From the NCBI GenBank assembly GCA_030544215.1, contig JARZZO010000016.1, forward strand, positions 32,076,001-32,140,000: 64,000 nt of DNA, read 5' to 3'. This document shows positions 47,691-59,384 of this stretch, one piece after another. The stretch is from Zantedeschia hybrid cultivar. Taxonomy: Eukaryota; Streptophyta; Magnoliopsida; Alismatales; Araceae. Position 1 is the stretch's first letter. Each line of letters opens with the position of its first letter. Both the position numbers and the translations under genes were made by a program. The notes beneath the pieces are model-generated. The model saw only the letters and a list, made by a program, of their open reading frames with translations, searched no databases and was not told the DNA's origin.

Positions 47691-50650
47691 CTTTTTTTCG
47701 ACGAACTGTATAACCTTCAGGTATATAGAACGAGAGACTCCGATGGTCTCCTAGTGAGGATCAGAATCTCCAAGAATCATAATATGACCTCGAGTAAATA
47801 CATAGTATCATATCATTATCTTAGAGCAACCATCTCATGGTAATTGCAACTCCTTGCAATATCCGATCTTATTTCGGCTCCCAGGTCTTTAATGGTCTCA
47901 GGTAAACAAAGTAGACCATTATCTTTGGTCTAAGCTTTACCATCAATACGTGACAGAGTAGAGTAAGAGTGCAGCTCCCAGGTAAACGCGAGGATAGCTA
48001 TACCGTTTCTCTATTCCAATCTTAAGGCATCTCAATGTCATAGTTAATAGTTCTTTCATCAGATGGTGATAGATCTTGGGTAAACACATAGAACTGTCAT
48101 CATTGAATCAAGTTCTAAAAACTATATTGATGGAAAGCCATGCAGTGCATTCTCAATGACTTACGCTCCAGGTTAAACTTTTTGTTGAATGTTTTGTTTA
48201 TATTAAGTTGGTATCACCCTAGGTGATAGTCTATAAATATATCGTATATATTTAACTATACCTAGATAATAGCAATTGATTCATAATAAAAAAACTAAAA
48301 GCATGCATCAACCATGTATGTTCATTATGTGGTCATGGACAACACGGTGATTAACTGGAGCCATACAATTAATCACCGTAACTATATAATAATTATATAA
48401 TCAAAACATGCAAACAAACAGGCATTGGCGATCTCATCTCCTGTTGCCTTCCTGGTTGCTCCTGTAGATCATCCTCGCCTCTCCTTGGCCAGCATGATCA
48501 ATTACAAACAATAATAAATTTTTGAAATATTTTTAAATATATATTAATTGTAAGAGAAAGCCTTATGACCAATTACAATAATAAAGAGAGATAGAATTAC
48601 ATCAAAATGAGAGAGAGAGGGAGGCACGCAGGCCTCATTAATTAATAATTAATTAACTCACTCAAATTCTAAAATGATCCACACAAACTACATACCATCA
48701 CATGATATGAAATAAACAAAGTGCATGTTCATGACTACTTCAAATTTTAACCATCCACTTATAATAAAGTACATCACATGAAAGCTAAAATTTTGAAATA
48801 TAATAATATTGATTTTCTTAAAACCTGGGTACCAATCAAAATTAGATAATTTGAATTTTTGAAAAACCTATTTCCTAACATGCAATAAATCTAATTTAAA
48901 GTATTAAAATACATCAATATGTGCAATCATGACTAAAATTAAAATTCTAAAATATTCCATGCATAATTTAAAATAATTTTAAATTAATTAATCTAATACT
49001 TAGATTAATATTAAATCACACTAACAAAATTATTAATGTGAAATAATCTAACATTTAGATTGAATTAAAAAATTTCTTAATAACTCTTATAAAAGAATTT
49101 CTAATTCTATTTTTTAATTACTTAAGAACTCTTTGTTAAGAACCCCTTTATTAAAATAATATTTTTAAATAACAATTGTTAAGAAACATTAATTAGAATA
49201 TTTCTAATCAAAATTACTCTAACATTTAGACTTAATTTAATCTCTTAATAACTTATATTAAAAGATCATTTTTAAGTAGATTAGATCTTCAAAAATTTAA
49301 TTAAGAGATTCTTAAGAATATTAATTAACTATCTTAATAACTATTATTAAGAGTTAACTAATCCTTAATCACTTTTATTAAAGTTAATTCTCAAGAAATA
49401 ATTAACCCTTTGCATAATAGTTATAAAGAGTTAACTAAAACATTTAATAACCACTTTATTAAATGTCCCTTAATTAAATTAATAACAACAATTGCTAAGA
49501 AATTAAAATAATCTAATCACCTAATTAAGATTAATTAACAACATTTCTTAATTAATATTTAGGTCACAACTTATCAATTAATTAACAACACTTGTTAATA
49601 TAAATTTAAGATCATATCTTAAACATAAACCCCTTTAATCACTTAATTAAAAACAAATTAACAACAATTGCTAATTAACTTAAGATCATATCTTAATGCA
49701 TATTTATATTTCCCTTTTAAGATAATATCTCAAAATCACCCCTTTATTAGCTGAAAAATTATAAACTTTAGTTTAAAACAAATTTTAAATTGTCCTAAAT
49801 AAATTTTAAACTATGTTTAGTTTTAATTTCCAATTAATAAGGGTGAGATTTAGTTTTAATAAGGGGTTTAAGGGTTTAATTGGGGCTTAATGGGCTGGGT
49901 ATCATGGGGTTTAGGCCCATAGGGTCTTGGGCTTGGGCTCGAGCCTGGCAAGGCTAGGTCCAGGTCCCTGGCTCGAATCAGTCATGCCCAATCTGGGCAC
50001 CTGGCTTGGCCAGCCCTGGACCCAGGGCTGCGCCCGGGCTTAGACCGCCCCAAGGCTTGGTCGGATCGATCGGAACCGGCCGGTTCAGTGCCTGCCGCCA
50101 GGTTCAACCAGTTAGGGTTTGCCCCCTTCTCTTGTTGCAAGTTTCAGCGCATGGGGCCGGCACCACCGTCACCGACGGCTGCAAAGGCAGTCGGAGGAAG
50201 CAAAGGGGGGTGGCCCCCATCATGCGCGATGCCGGCGGTGGCCGGCCGGCGTGTCCTTGCCGCCGGATGCCCCTTTTAACGATCCCTTTTAAAAACATGG
50301 CTTTCCCTCCCCAATCTTTTCCAACTCTTGAAAAACATGGGAAGAAAAGCTCCGTTGGCCGTTATAGAAATTTTTCGGGGATGGGGAGGGGTAGCTGGTC
50401 AAACCAACAAACCTATAGAGATGGTCCGACCACCATTAAACCCTCTTTAAAGCCCACAAAACCGGTTCTTCATCTCCATGAAGAACGGGACGAAAACCCC
50501 AAATAAAATTTGATTTTCTCTACAGAAATTTAATATTAGAAATTATTGTTCATTGTATGAAAAAATTCCGCAAGAAAATATTAAATTTATGCATGTAATC
50601 TATTTTTGAATAGTAATTTCGTTGTCCCGAAGCGGATCAAAGCGGAACCT
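47691..50650 (-). other. Copia C leader with hairpins, AT-rich tract and GC island
   Basis: The order from gag outward is a four-hairpin region (47782-48103), an AT-rich tract (about 48480-49880) full of TTAATTAA-like words, and a GC-rich island (about 49890-50280) with GGCTCG and GGGCC words. The layout matches copia A and copia E. The ORF at 50006-50506 follows composition. Confidence 0.75.
47782..48103 (-). other. Four stem-loops in copia C leader
   Basis: Arms: ATATGA/TCATAT (47782-47787/47808-47813), TAATGGTC/GACCATTA (47890-47897/47914-47921), AGCT/AGCT (47973-47976/47996-47999) and an imperfect ten-base pair (48063-48072/48094-48103). Against copia A, the first stem differs by G:C to A:T at both sides, a compensatory pair. 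The last two stems have partly decayed. Loops share GTAAA. Confidence 0.75.
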
Positions 50651-50663
50651 GGTTCTGATACCA
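50651..50663 (-). promoter_or_regulatory. Copia C primer-binding site
   Basis: TGGTATCAGAACC on the - strand, one base inside the 5' LTR. Confidence 0.85.
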
Positions 50664-50664
50664 C

Positions 50665-52235
50665 TGTTGTGATCCAGGCGGGGCGCGACAAACGCAGTGG
50701 AAGCATCAATAAAATCCCGCCCGAAGCCCTCTGATCTAATTTGGAACGAAAAACTATAAACCGAATTACAAACGGGATGATCAAATCATCGTGCGTGGAT
50801 TCGAATCCGCTTCCATTTTGGTTCCGTCGAGGCGATGCCGCGAGCCGTACAAGCGTCCGACCTCCAACGGTATTCACGCAATCCTCCACAGTGGTTCGTC
50901 CTCACTCTCTAGTCTGTATCAGCTCGCTCGCTGAAGATCCGTCACCGCAATGATGTCCGAAAACCTGCAGACGAGAATTTTTGACTTTCAAGAATTACGT
51001 GCGGCGGAGACGAAGACTGTCTCGGTGTCTCGAATGGGGTGCCCAGAGGAGGAGGAGAGCGAAAGCGGAGACGGCCAGCATAAGAAAAATATGAAACTTG
51101 GCCCAGAGTTTCTCAACAACGCGTATATATTAAGTCGACGCGACTTTTCACAAAAGTCTCCGACTTAATATAAATTCCACATGATTGAGAATCTATTTGC
51201 GTGTGACCATTTAGGCTCATTAACTAGTCTGGTTTTCAGCCCGTTAAGTCCAATAACTAGTTATTGACTTATTGTAATTAATTAATATTTAGATATTAAC
51301 TAATTACTTAACCGAATTAACATCTCATGTAAATTCGGTCAGACTTCCGATCAAGTTGGGTGCCAAGCAATACTGTATGATCCCATAAGGTAATGGGGTT
51401 AAGCAACCCACTTATGGAACCTGTTTGTCCACAGTTACCGCGTGGCTATAATCATTCGTTTGCACAATGCTCTCGAGTTAACCTAGGGTATGGTCAACTG
51501 TCAAACCCTAGATGGTCAACTCACTTGAATCAGACTCCGTTGTACAATATTCGAAAACATCTTTTCTGATATTGTTTTTACTCTGGCCAGAGACTCCTAT
51601 AGATCTATTCTAGAGTATTCTCTCTCTAGTTACCTAAGAGCGAACGATCCTTTATTGAACACACAATCACCTTCGAAGGTCTTCCGCTGGACCCGATTCT
51701 TGACTATTAGAGATCTCATGGATAGGGATTTGTAGATCAAGGTCAAAGGCCAGAAGTCTACCGACGAGGTGTCTTTGGCGTCTCAAGTCCAAGGATCAAC
51801 CACGCCACTGTGGCGATGAATCAAGCTGGTTGACAGTCAGGTAAATTACCATTTGGCGATTCATGTCGGATCAGTTCAGTGAACTCATTCCCTAATGAGC
51901 ACCTACAGGTTTACCATTGTCTCTCCACATAAGTGACTAATGAGATCAATCACCTTCATCATATGAGCTGGAATAACTTGTACTAGTCTTACCAGATATT
52001 TGATGTCCTTCTTAAACATCCTACGACTAGGAACAATTAAGAATATGTGTTTATAAGTCATCAATCTCATTATTACGATCTCATCATAATCCGATGACTA
52101 TTGCACAAATTCATGGACTTCATTATGCACAATTACAAATATGCCAATTTACACAATGAATTTAATGCCATTTATTTGTGAACCAGATTAAAATAGGTGC
52201 CTTATGATTGGCTTAGAGGACACCTATATCCATCA
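50665..52235 (-). repeat. Copia C 5' LTR
   Basis: 1571 bp, from TGTTGTGATCC to CCATCA. Confidence 0.9.
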
Positions 52236-52240
52236 TTATG

Positions 52241-52847
52241 CACCACCATGGGGCTCTATTATACTTTTTTGACTTCCTAATACAACCCAAAATAATTCCC
52301 CTTCGTTATAGCGTCGGACTCCAACATGTAGAGTCTTAATCAACAAGTAAAGTTAATCTATTTGTAGCTAGGAACACATATTTTCGCACACAATAGGTTT
52401 CCTTAATTAAACCCCCTCAGGTTCGACTATTTTAGTGACCGGATTAGTTAAAATTCCTTTAGACGAAGTTATAAACCTATGTATCCCCTTTCCAGCCATA
52501 GCCACCATGCGATATTTGGTCTTTTGTGCACAAAGAAATCGCATCTCCAATATGCTGCTGTCATATAGTTTACAAGGCCTGAATGTTGACTAAGCGTTGA
52601 AAACTAACTAGTTTCGTAATAGGGCCGCTAATGGGGTTATTGGATTTATTTTAACTTAACTAATGATCTACCTATTCTAAAACCATTATTCACCCATTAA
52701 ATTAATATTAGATAGATTTAAATTAATTTAGTCTCTTAATTATCTTAATTAGACTTAATTAACTCAATCCTACTAAACTAACTAAATAGGCTTAATAAAT
52801 CAAATCCCATTAATAATATAAAATGAATTCAATTCTAGGGCATAATA
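52241..52847 (-). repeat. Gypsy B 5' LTR, part 3
   Basis: Matches the 3' LTR from about 33770 to 34381 and ends AGGGCATAATA, where the 3' LTR has AGGGCATAACA. Confidence 0.85.
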
Positions 52848-54229
52848 ATGAATTTGTTAAATTGATTTGATTATGAATTCCTAGATGTTCATTATACCCA
52901 ACTGTCAACTAGGGCATTTGGCAACATAGTAGTACGGTTGGTCCTTAGACCCAAGATACCAAAGACACCTTGTTAGTGGACTGTTGTCGCTTGATTCTTG
53001 AGTTAAAGGTCTCTAACTAAGGGACCTTGGATAGTTAAGTATTAGGACTCAATAGGATACCTTCAAAGGTGATTGTGTGGTCAACAAGGAATCATTTACT
53101 CTCAGTATAAGGTAAAGAGAGAATACTTTATGGAATAATATCAGAAAATCTCCAACTAGGGTTGGAAAGTATATTAGAAAATGACTTTTCTAATGATGCT
53201 ACTTAGAGGGTATTTAATCCACTAAAGCAAACAAAAACTAGAGTTTGACAATCAAACAATACTCTAAGTTCGCTTAAGGGCATTGCATCAATGGGCTATA
53301 AGAGGGTAATAACTGATGACAAAAATGTTTCTAAGCGAAGTCCCCTATGCTTAATACTTTCTAGGATCATGAGGTATTGCTTGGTACTGACCATGATCAA
53401 AAGGTCGATCGATTTATTCATATGATATGATTAAATTGATAATTAATTGTTAATATACATGAGATATCAAATAATAAATGGGCTAGTAAGGAATTACGAG
53501 GCTTAGTGGACTAGAAATCAGATAGTCATCTGAGTCTAGAGGGTCGCACACAAAAGGTTCTTGATGGATGGGAATTAAGTAATAATTTATATTAATTTAG
53601 GAACTTTTAAGAAAAATATCAAATTTAATATAAATACAAGTATGAGAGAAACCCTGGGTGAAGCTCCAAGACTTCTCTAGTTCTACATGCGCCCCCCCCA
53701 CCTCTCTTCTCTCTATTGGTGTGCCCCTACAGGGGTTGCCCCTCTTCTCCACCTTTGTGATCGTTTCGTCAACTACATTGCACTGCTTGTGGCAGACACC
53801 TGTGAAGAAGTAAAGAAGATCTAGGGATCAAGAGGATCCCTTAGAGAAATGAGGATGATCTCTCAACGAGGAACCCTATAGATATAGTTGTAGGCCAGAC
53901 GTTTGCATGGCTAGTGACATTGCACAATCAGAATTCAATAATGCTCCCGAATTTGACTCCACGCAAATGAAGCATTATTCTTCCTCCTTCTCTTTTCGAA
54001 AAATGGATCAAAGAAATCCCGTTGAGACTTGTATTTCTACTATGTTTATTTGTCCATTTAATTATCATCCCAATTGTGATCCTTATAGTGTTATAAGGGC
54101 CAGGATTGCTATAATGCATTTTCAATGATTTGAAATTGTTTTGTTTAGTTTCTATGCAATGAATAACCTATTTAAGGATTTGTGAGATTCTATGAGACTA
54201 GAATCAGGCGATTATGTGCATGTGCAACA
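52848..54229 (+). mobile_element. Copia D, 3' LTR, second part
   Basis: Begins ATGAATTTGTT, the continuation of ...ATGAG at 1648, and follows copia E's LTR through CAACTGTCAACTAGG, the GAGGGTCGCACACAAA landmark and the TATA region to GTGCAACA at 54222-54229. It is strongly diverged. The 73-codon ORF at 53907-54128 lies inside it and is judged a chance frame. Confidence 0.7.
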
Positions 54230-54370
54230 GGACGGATTCCTTATAGGGATGCTTTAGTCACCAATAGCCCCTCTGGGAGGTTCTTGGATGGGGGTTGAGT
54301 TGCCAGGAAGCCCGCAAAAAGGGAGGGGAGATGCTAGACAAGTCGACCGCTCTAGGGGCGACATTGGTTG
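54230..54370. other. Unassigned flank of copia E, left side
   Basis: 141 bases of balanced base composition, unlike the AT-rich surroundings. Together with 63910-64000 it forms the site into which copia E inserted (GGTTG duplicated). I recognise no gene; organellar origin is possible but unproven. Confidence 0.4.
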
Positions 54371-55900
54371 TGTTAGTTTTAGGTGGCCTACAAGCCAATC
54401 TGACTATGTAAATCTCGTTCATTTATTAATATAATGGCATAATATTCATTATGTGTAAATCGCATTAATTCTCGTTTTATAATGAAGTCCGTGAATATGT
54501 GCTATAGTGATCAGATTATGATGAGATCATACTAATGAGACTGATCACTTAAACACATATATTCTTAATCGTTCATAGTCGGAGGATATCCTAGAAGGAC
54601 ATCGGATATCCGGTTAGAGTAGTACAGATTACTCCTGCTCATGTGATGAGGGTGACTGATCTCATAGTCACTTGTGTGGAGACACTAAGACGAATCTGTG
54701 GGTGCTCATTGGAGAATGAGTTTACTGAACTGATCTGACTGAATCGCTGGATGGTATTGTACCTCACTGTCAACTAGCTTGATTCTATTGTCGCAGTTGC
54801 GTGGATGGTCCTCGTACCAGAGACACCAAGGACATCTTGTCGGTGGACTTCTGTGCTTTGACCTTGGTTTACGAATCTCTAGACACGGGATTCTAGAACG
54901 TCAAGGATTGGGTACAGCGGAATATCGTCGAAGGGAATTGTGTGTCAATAAGGAATCATTCGCTCTCGGTACTTAGAGAGAGAATGCTTTAGGAAGGATG
55001 CGCGGAAGTCCTTGGCCAGGGCGGACGATAATATCGGGAAATGAGTTTTCCGATATTTATCAGCGGCTTCCAATCCAAGTGAATCGATCGGTTAGGGTTT
55101 GACAGCACGCCATACCCTGAATTGACTCAAGAGCATTGTACGAGTGAAGGATTATATCCACGCGGTAACAGTCGGCGGAAAGGTTCCAAGAGTGGGTTAC
55201 TTAACCCCGATACCTTCTGGGTTCACGCGGTGTTGCTTGGCACCCAACGTGATCGGAAGCTCGGTCGAATTCGATGTGCGACATCAATTCGATTGATTAA
55301 TTAATTAATAAAGGGTTATTAATTGATTAATAAAGCCACTGGGCTTGTTGGGCCATTAACTGGACTGGTAATTGGGCCTAGAGGGTCACACGCAAATGAT
55401 TCTCAAGGTGATGGATAAATAAGTGGGTTTTATATAAACCGGGGGTTTTTATGAAAAACCGCACGGTTAGTATAAAACATAGCGAACGGGCTGAGTAGGC
55501 CAAGCTGCTGCTAACCCTAGCCACCCCTCCTCTGTTTCTCTCTCTCTCTGGCATCTAGACAGATCCAGATTTGCTCCGCCGCTTCTCCGAATCCCGTTCG
55601 ACGGGAAATCGTCCGCGCGTTGCGGCGACCGGCAGAGGTTTCGTGGGCTGCAAAGAACGAGGAACGTGAGGATATCTGTCGTGAGGAGGATCGCGTGGAC
55701 TTCACTAGAGGCGGGGCGCTTGCGCGGCTTGCGGTGTGTTGCACCGACGGAACTGAACGGTTGGGGATTCGAATCCGCACACGGTGAGAATCGATTATCC
55801 GATAATTGTAGTTTTTAGTTTTTCGAAACGAGAACGGATCTCCGTTTTTATTTTATTTTCCGCTGCGCGTGAGATCCGGAGAAACCCGAGAAACCCAACA
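54371..55900 (+). repeat. Copia E 5' LTR
   Basis: 1530 bp. TATAAAA at 55471-55477 is the likely TATA box, followed by a CTCTCTCTCTCT tract. Ends AAACCCAACA. Confidence 0.95.
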
Positions 55901-55901
55901 G

Positions 55902-55913
55902 TGGTATCAGAAC
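55902..55913 (+). promoter_or_regulatory. Copia E primer-binding site
   Basis: TGGTATCAGAAC, one base after the LTR, matches initiator methionine tRNA with one change. Confidence 0.9.
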
Positions 55914-58256
55914 TAGGTTCCACTGTTTCTCGTCCCGTTTCGATCTCTAAATTAATTTTCCATGCTTTATTCCATGCTAAATGTTCGATTATTTGTCGGA
56001 TCTGTGCTCATACGATGGGCACAGTTAATCAGATTATTTTTCTGAAATTTTTCAAAAAATTTTTGGGGGTTTTTCCAGTGTTCTGCATGTGATGAAGAAC
56101 ATGGTCAAAAGGGGTTTCGTTCGGTTTTCCCATGCGTTGAGATGAAGGGCAAGGGCCCCATATCCCTTTGGGGATGTCACCACAATGCACTGGGCTCCTT
56201 CTCGACGCAAGGAGTGGACATGTAGGGCTGCAAATGGAGCCCTATTTCTTCTTCTTTTTCGATTTTATGAAAACCAGATTTAAAAGGGGAAACTAAAGGC
56301 TCGGCCTGCTTGCCGAGGGCACCTCCGGTGAGCCCACTGTCGTCGGAGACGTTGCTGGCGGGGCCGAACGGCACCATGCCGCCGGCCGCCGCTGTACGCA
56401 CCCCCCCCCCCCCCCCCCCCCCCCCGCCACCGGCCTCCACCACCTACCTGCTAGGGTGCTGCATGCGTCGGCTCGCCGGGTGGAAGATGAATAGTGGACC
56501 GCTCGTGCACCGGACCGGTCGGACCGGATACAGGCCCCTGGCTGAGCCAGGGCGCACCGGGTGCGACTTGACCGGGCCAGGAACACCTTGAGCCAGGGGC
56601 CCGAGCCCTGGCTCGGGCCCAGGGACCCTGGCTCGGGCCTTGGCCGAGCCCAGGCTCCACTGTGGCTCGAACCAGATGCCAATTGAACCAAGGTGGCTGG
56701 GCCATTTTCTAGTTTTCATTCCAAACCCTAATTAAACCCCTAATTGCCTTATAAAATAAGTATTGAATTTAATTTTAAAATTCAAAAGGGTTTTGAAATC
56801 AAAATTAGTTTTGATTTTTATTTAATTTGGGCATTAATGATTTTGAATCATTAGTTAATTAATGATTGGTGAATATTGATTAAAGTTAAATATTAGTTTA
56901 TTATTAAATTAATAATTAATCTTTATTTAAGTAATCTAAAAGTTAGATTAGTGATTAATAGTTAATAATTTAAATGTTAAATTATTAATTATTAAATCTT
57001 CCAATTATTAATTAATGAGTTAGTTATTAATTTAAGAGTTAAATTAATAATTAATTCAATGACTAATTTAAATGTTAAATTAGTAGTCCCTGATTAATTA
57101 TTGATGTTATTAATTTAATAGTTAAATTAATAATGACTTTAATTATCTAATCTAAAAGTTAGATTAATTAATTATTAAATAGTTAGTGTTAATTATTGGT
57201 TTAAGAGTTAAATTAATAATTAACATTAATTGACTAATCAAAGTGTTAGGTTAGTAGTTAATAATTAATTATGGTTGATTATTAATTTAAGTGTTAAATT
57301 ATTAATTAACTTTATTGGATTAGTCTAAGAGTTAAATTAGTTATTAATAGTCTAATTATTAGATTATTAATGGGGTTTAATCTAAGTATTAGATTATTAG
57401 AATTGTTCTAATTGGCATGGAATAATATGGAATTATTAATTTGGAGTGTGTGCACATGTGATGTGTGTTTAATGCTTTTAAATTTTAATTTAATTGTATG
57501 ATAAGTTAATAAAATGTGTTTTCTAAATTCAAATACCAATTTTGATTGGATCCCAGTTTTTGAAAGCCAAAATTATTTATTTTGAAAACTCTTTTATTTT
57601 AGCCATGTGATGCGCTATATCTTGTGTGGAATGTTTAAAACACTCTATGGTCATGGATATGCACTTATTTAATTATTCATGTGATGAATGATGTATTTGT
57701 GTGGATTGTGGATGAATGATAGATGTTTATTAATTGTTAATAAATAGAGGTCTGCGTACCTCTCTCTCTCTCTTATATGCCGATGTACTTCTACCTCCCT
57801 CTCTCTTGTACTCGCCATAAGGCTCTCTTCTAATTACATGTAATTCTAGAATTAGTGTAATCTGATCGAGGCAACCGAGGAAGGAGCGAGGACGATTCAC
57901 AGCTGCAACCAGGAAGGCGAAAAGATAGAGATCTCTTGCCTATATGTTTGCAGGTTATCTAATATAATTGTTGTGTTAGATTGTGTGTGCGTTTGACTGT
58001 TGGCTCCAGTCAAACCCACTGTGCTATCCATGACCACACTAGACATGTATGTGATGCAATATTTTCTTTTGATTATGAATCAAAGCAGGTATAGTATTTA
58101 CTAAATATATACGATATATTTTTATACTATCACCTAGGAGAGACCAAGATAAAAGTTATTTAAATGCCCTTAGATAAATTCTAAGCCGTAACGCGAGTAG
58201 TTAAGAACTTACCGCGTAGTCCACCATCGTTATAGTCATAGGATTCGAATTACTTT
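55914..58256 (+). other. Copia E leader: GC island and AT-rich palindrome tract
   Basis: A GC-rich island (about 56300-56700) holds a run of 25 C at 56401-56425 and inverted CCTGGCTCGGGCC-like words. Then an AT-rich tract (about 56780-57420) repeats short palindromes of the TTAATTTAA-NNN-TTAAATTAA kind. No gene. ORFs in the GC part on either strand follow composition. Confidence 0.75.
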
Positions 58257-58577
58257 AGGCAGGTTTGTTGTGCTATCCACAAGGCCTGCTTAATTGGGAG
58301 GAGAAAATGTGGCTATGGCATTAGATGCCTATATGATCGGGGTAGAGGAACCATGTAGCTTTGTTGTGCTATCCATAAGGGCTACATGCAAATCTGTGCT
58401 CGTCGCATAACGATGGTTAGCTTAGACCAGAATTAATGGTTTGTTGTGCTATCCACAAAGCCATTAAATCTCTGGGGACCAAAGCTATGATCAGATATTG
58501 CAAGGAGTTGCAAGTCCTATGAGTTGGGTGCTCTTTGATTGTATTACAGTTTGTTGTGCTATCAACAAGGCTGTAGT
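58257..58577 (+). other. Four tandem stem-loops in copia E leader
   Basis: Arms: GCAGG/CCTGC (58259-58263/58285-58289), CATGTAGC/GCTACATG (58352-58359/58381-58388), TTAATGG/CCATTAA (58433-58439/58461-58467) and TACAG/CTGTA (58545-58549/58571-58575). All four loops are 21 bases and share TTGTTGTGCTATC, with an inner TTGTG..CACAA pairing. The stems differ from one another but are in the same order as the related stems of copia A. Confidence 0.85.
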
Positions 58578-58605
58578 GTAAGTCATTGAGATTCTGATCC
58601 CATTA

Positions 58606-58651
58606 GGAGACTGTCGGCGTCTCCCGTTCTGTATAACTGAGGGTTATACAG
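58606..58651 (+). other. Two small hairpins before copia E gag
   Basis: GGAGAC (58606-58611) pairs with GTCTCC (58619-58624), and CTGTATAAC (58629-58637) pairs with GTTATACAG (58643-58651) around a TGAGG loop. Same order and place as in copia A. Confidence 0.65.
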
Positions 58652-58763
58652 TCCGTTGAAAATTAGTGGGAGTTAAACTTGAACAAAAGACCATGTCTTG
58701 TTTTAATTTTTTTAATAATTGAACATCTACTAAATAGATTTTACTTATCTCCTGTAGGGAATT

Positions 58764-59378
58764 ATGTTGTCGAATAACCCACTCCGCGGCATACTTGATG
58801 CCCTTTTGACTTACCTGATCTACACGGATTGGTTCAGATACCTGAAGAATGTCTTCAGATCTGAGCACATTGACCTTATCCCTGGAGCTGATCCTCCTGC
58901 TGAATCGGCTTTGGATGCCCCTGAAGCAGAGATGACAGCTAATGATAAAAGATCGAAGGACAAAGGCAAAAGAGTAGTAAAGGGTGACTGCTTCTACTAT
59001 AAGCAGTATGGTCACTGGAAGAGGAACTGCAAGGAGTTCCTTAACGATAAAGCTCATGGAAAGGTGAAGCTGTCTGAAGCTTCAGATATCTATATGATAG
59101 ATATTAACTTGTCAATTAGAGATTCCACATCTTGGGTATTAGATATCGGATGTGCTTCTCATATCTACCATGATGTGCATATGCTGACAAGTAAGCGCAA
59201 GCTGAGACAAGGTGAGGTGGATTTGAGGTTAGGAAACGGTGCAAAAGTTGCGGCGATTGTTGTTGGGACAGCAAACCTCAGGTTTCCATCAGGAGACGCC
59301 TTACTATTAGAAGATTGTTATTATGTTCCTAGTATAATAAAGAACATCATATCAGTATCTTGTTTGGACAAGATATGA
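58764..59378 (+). pseudogene. Copia E truncated gag fused to protease
   Basis: 205 codons. The gag N-terminus (NPLRGILDALL, then SALDAPEAEM) runs at residue 60 or so straight into RSKDKGK and a zinc-knuckle-like CFYYKQYGHWKRNC. About 130 residues of gag present in copia A are therefore deleted in frame. The second Cys of the knuckle is Tyr. The protease motif reads WVLDIGCASH where DTG is expected, a loss of the active-site Thr. LRLGNGAKV and YYVPSIIKN follow. A TGA at 59376-59378 replaces a Gly seen in copia B. Confidence 0.85.
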
Positions 59379-59384
59379 TATAGG

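Larger units (their letters stand above)
43174..52235 (-). mobile_element. Copia C: old full-length copia, TSD TTATG
   Basis: 9.06 kb, with LTRs 43174-44756 and 50665-52235. TTATG flanks both ends (43169-43173 and 52236-52240). The left LTR starts CG instead of TG. The interior is strongly AT-rich and decayed, so no open reading frame of length survives, but the order of leader, gag start, integrase and RT remnants is still recognisable. Confidence 0.9.
1649..52847 (-). mobile_element. Gypsy B: Tekay-like chromovirus, gag-deleted, heavily invaded
   Basis: A Ty3/gypsy element on the - strand whose outer ends lie 51 kb apart because other elements sit inside it. Its own sequence is about 6.6 kb: two LTRs of roughly 1.65-1.7 kb and a 3.2 kb interior. 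The left LTR is 1649-1654 plus 32693-34381. The right LTR is 37602-38161, 42701-43173 and 52241-52847. The TSD is ATGAG (1644-1648) against ATGAA (52848-52852), one base apart. The interior keeps decayed protease, RT, RNase H, integrase and a chromodomain tail, but no gag. The family call rests on the RT (FIDDILIYS) and a chromodomain end of the EEATWE type, seen here as EEAT followed by a stop. Confidence 0.8.

Noticed and set aside
50006..50506. 166-codon ORF in GC-rich DNA
   Set aside because: It falls in the GC island of copia C's leader; frames open on both strands because of composition, with no domain.
53907..54128. 73-codon ORF starting MASDIAQSEF
   Set aside because: It lies inside the diverged copia D LTR and aligns with noncoding LTR sequence of copia E.
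56293..56719. Overlapping GC-rich ORFs on both strands
   Set aside because: GC island of copia E's leader with a 25-C run; Pro/Gly/Arg-rich artefacts.
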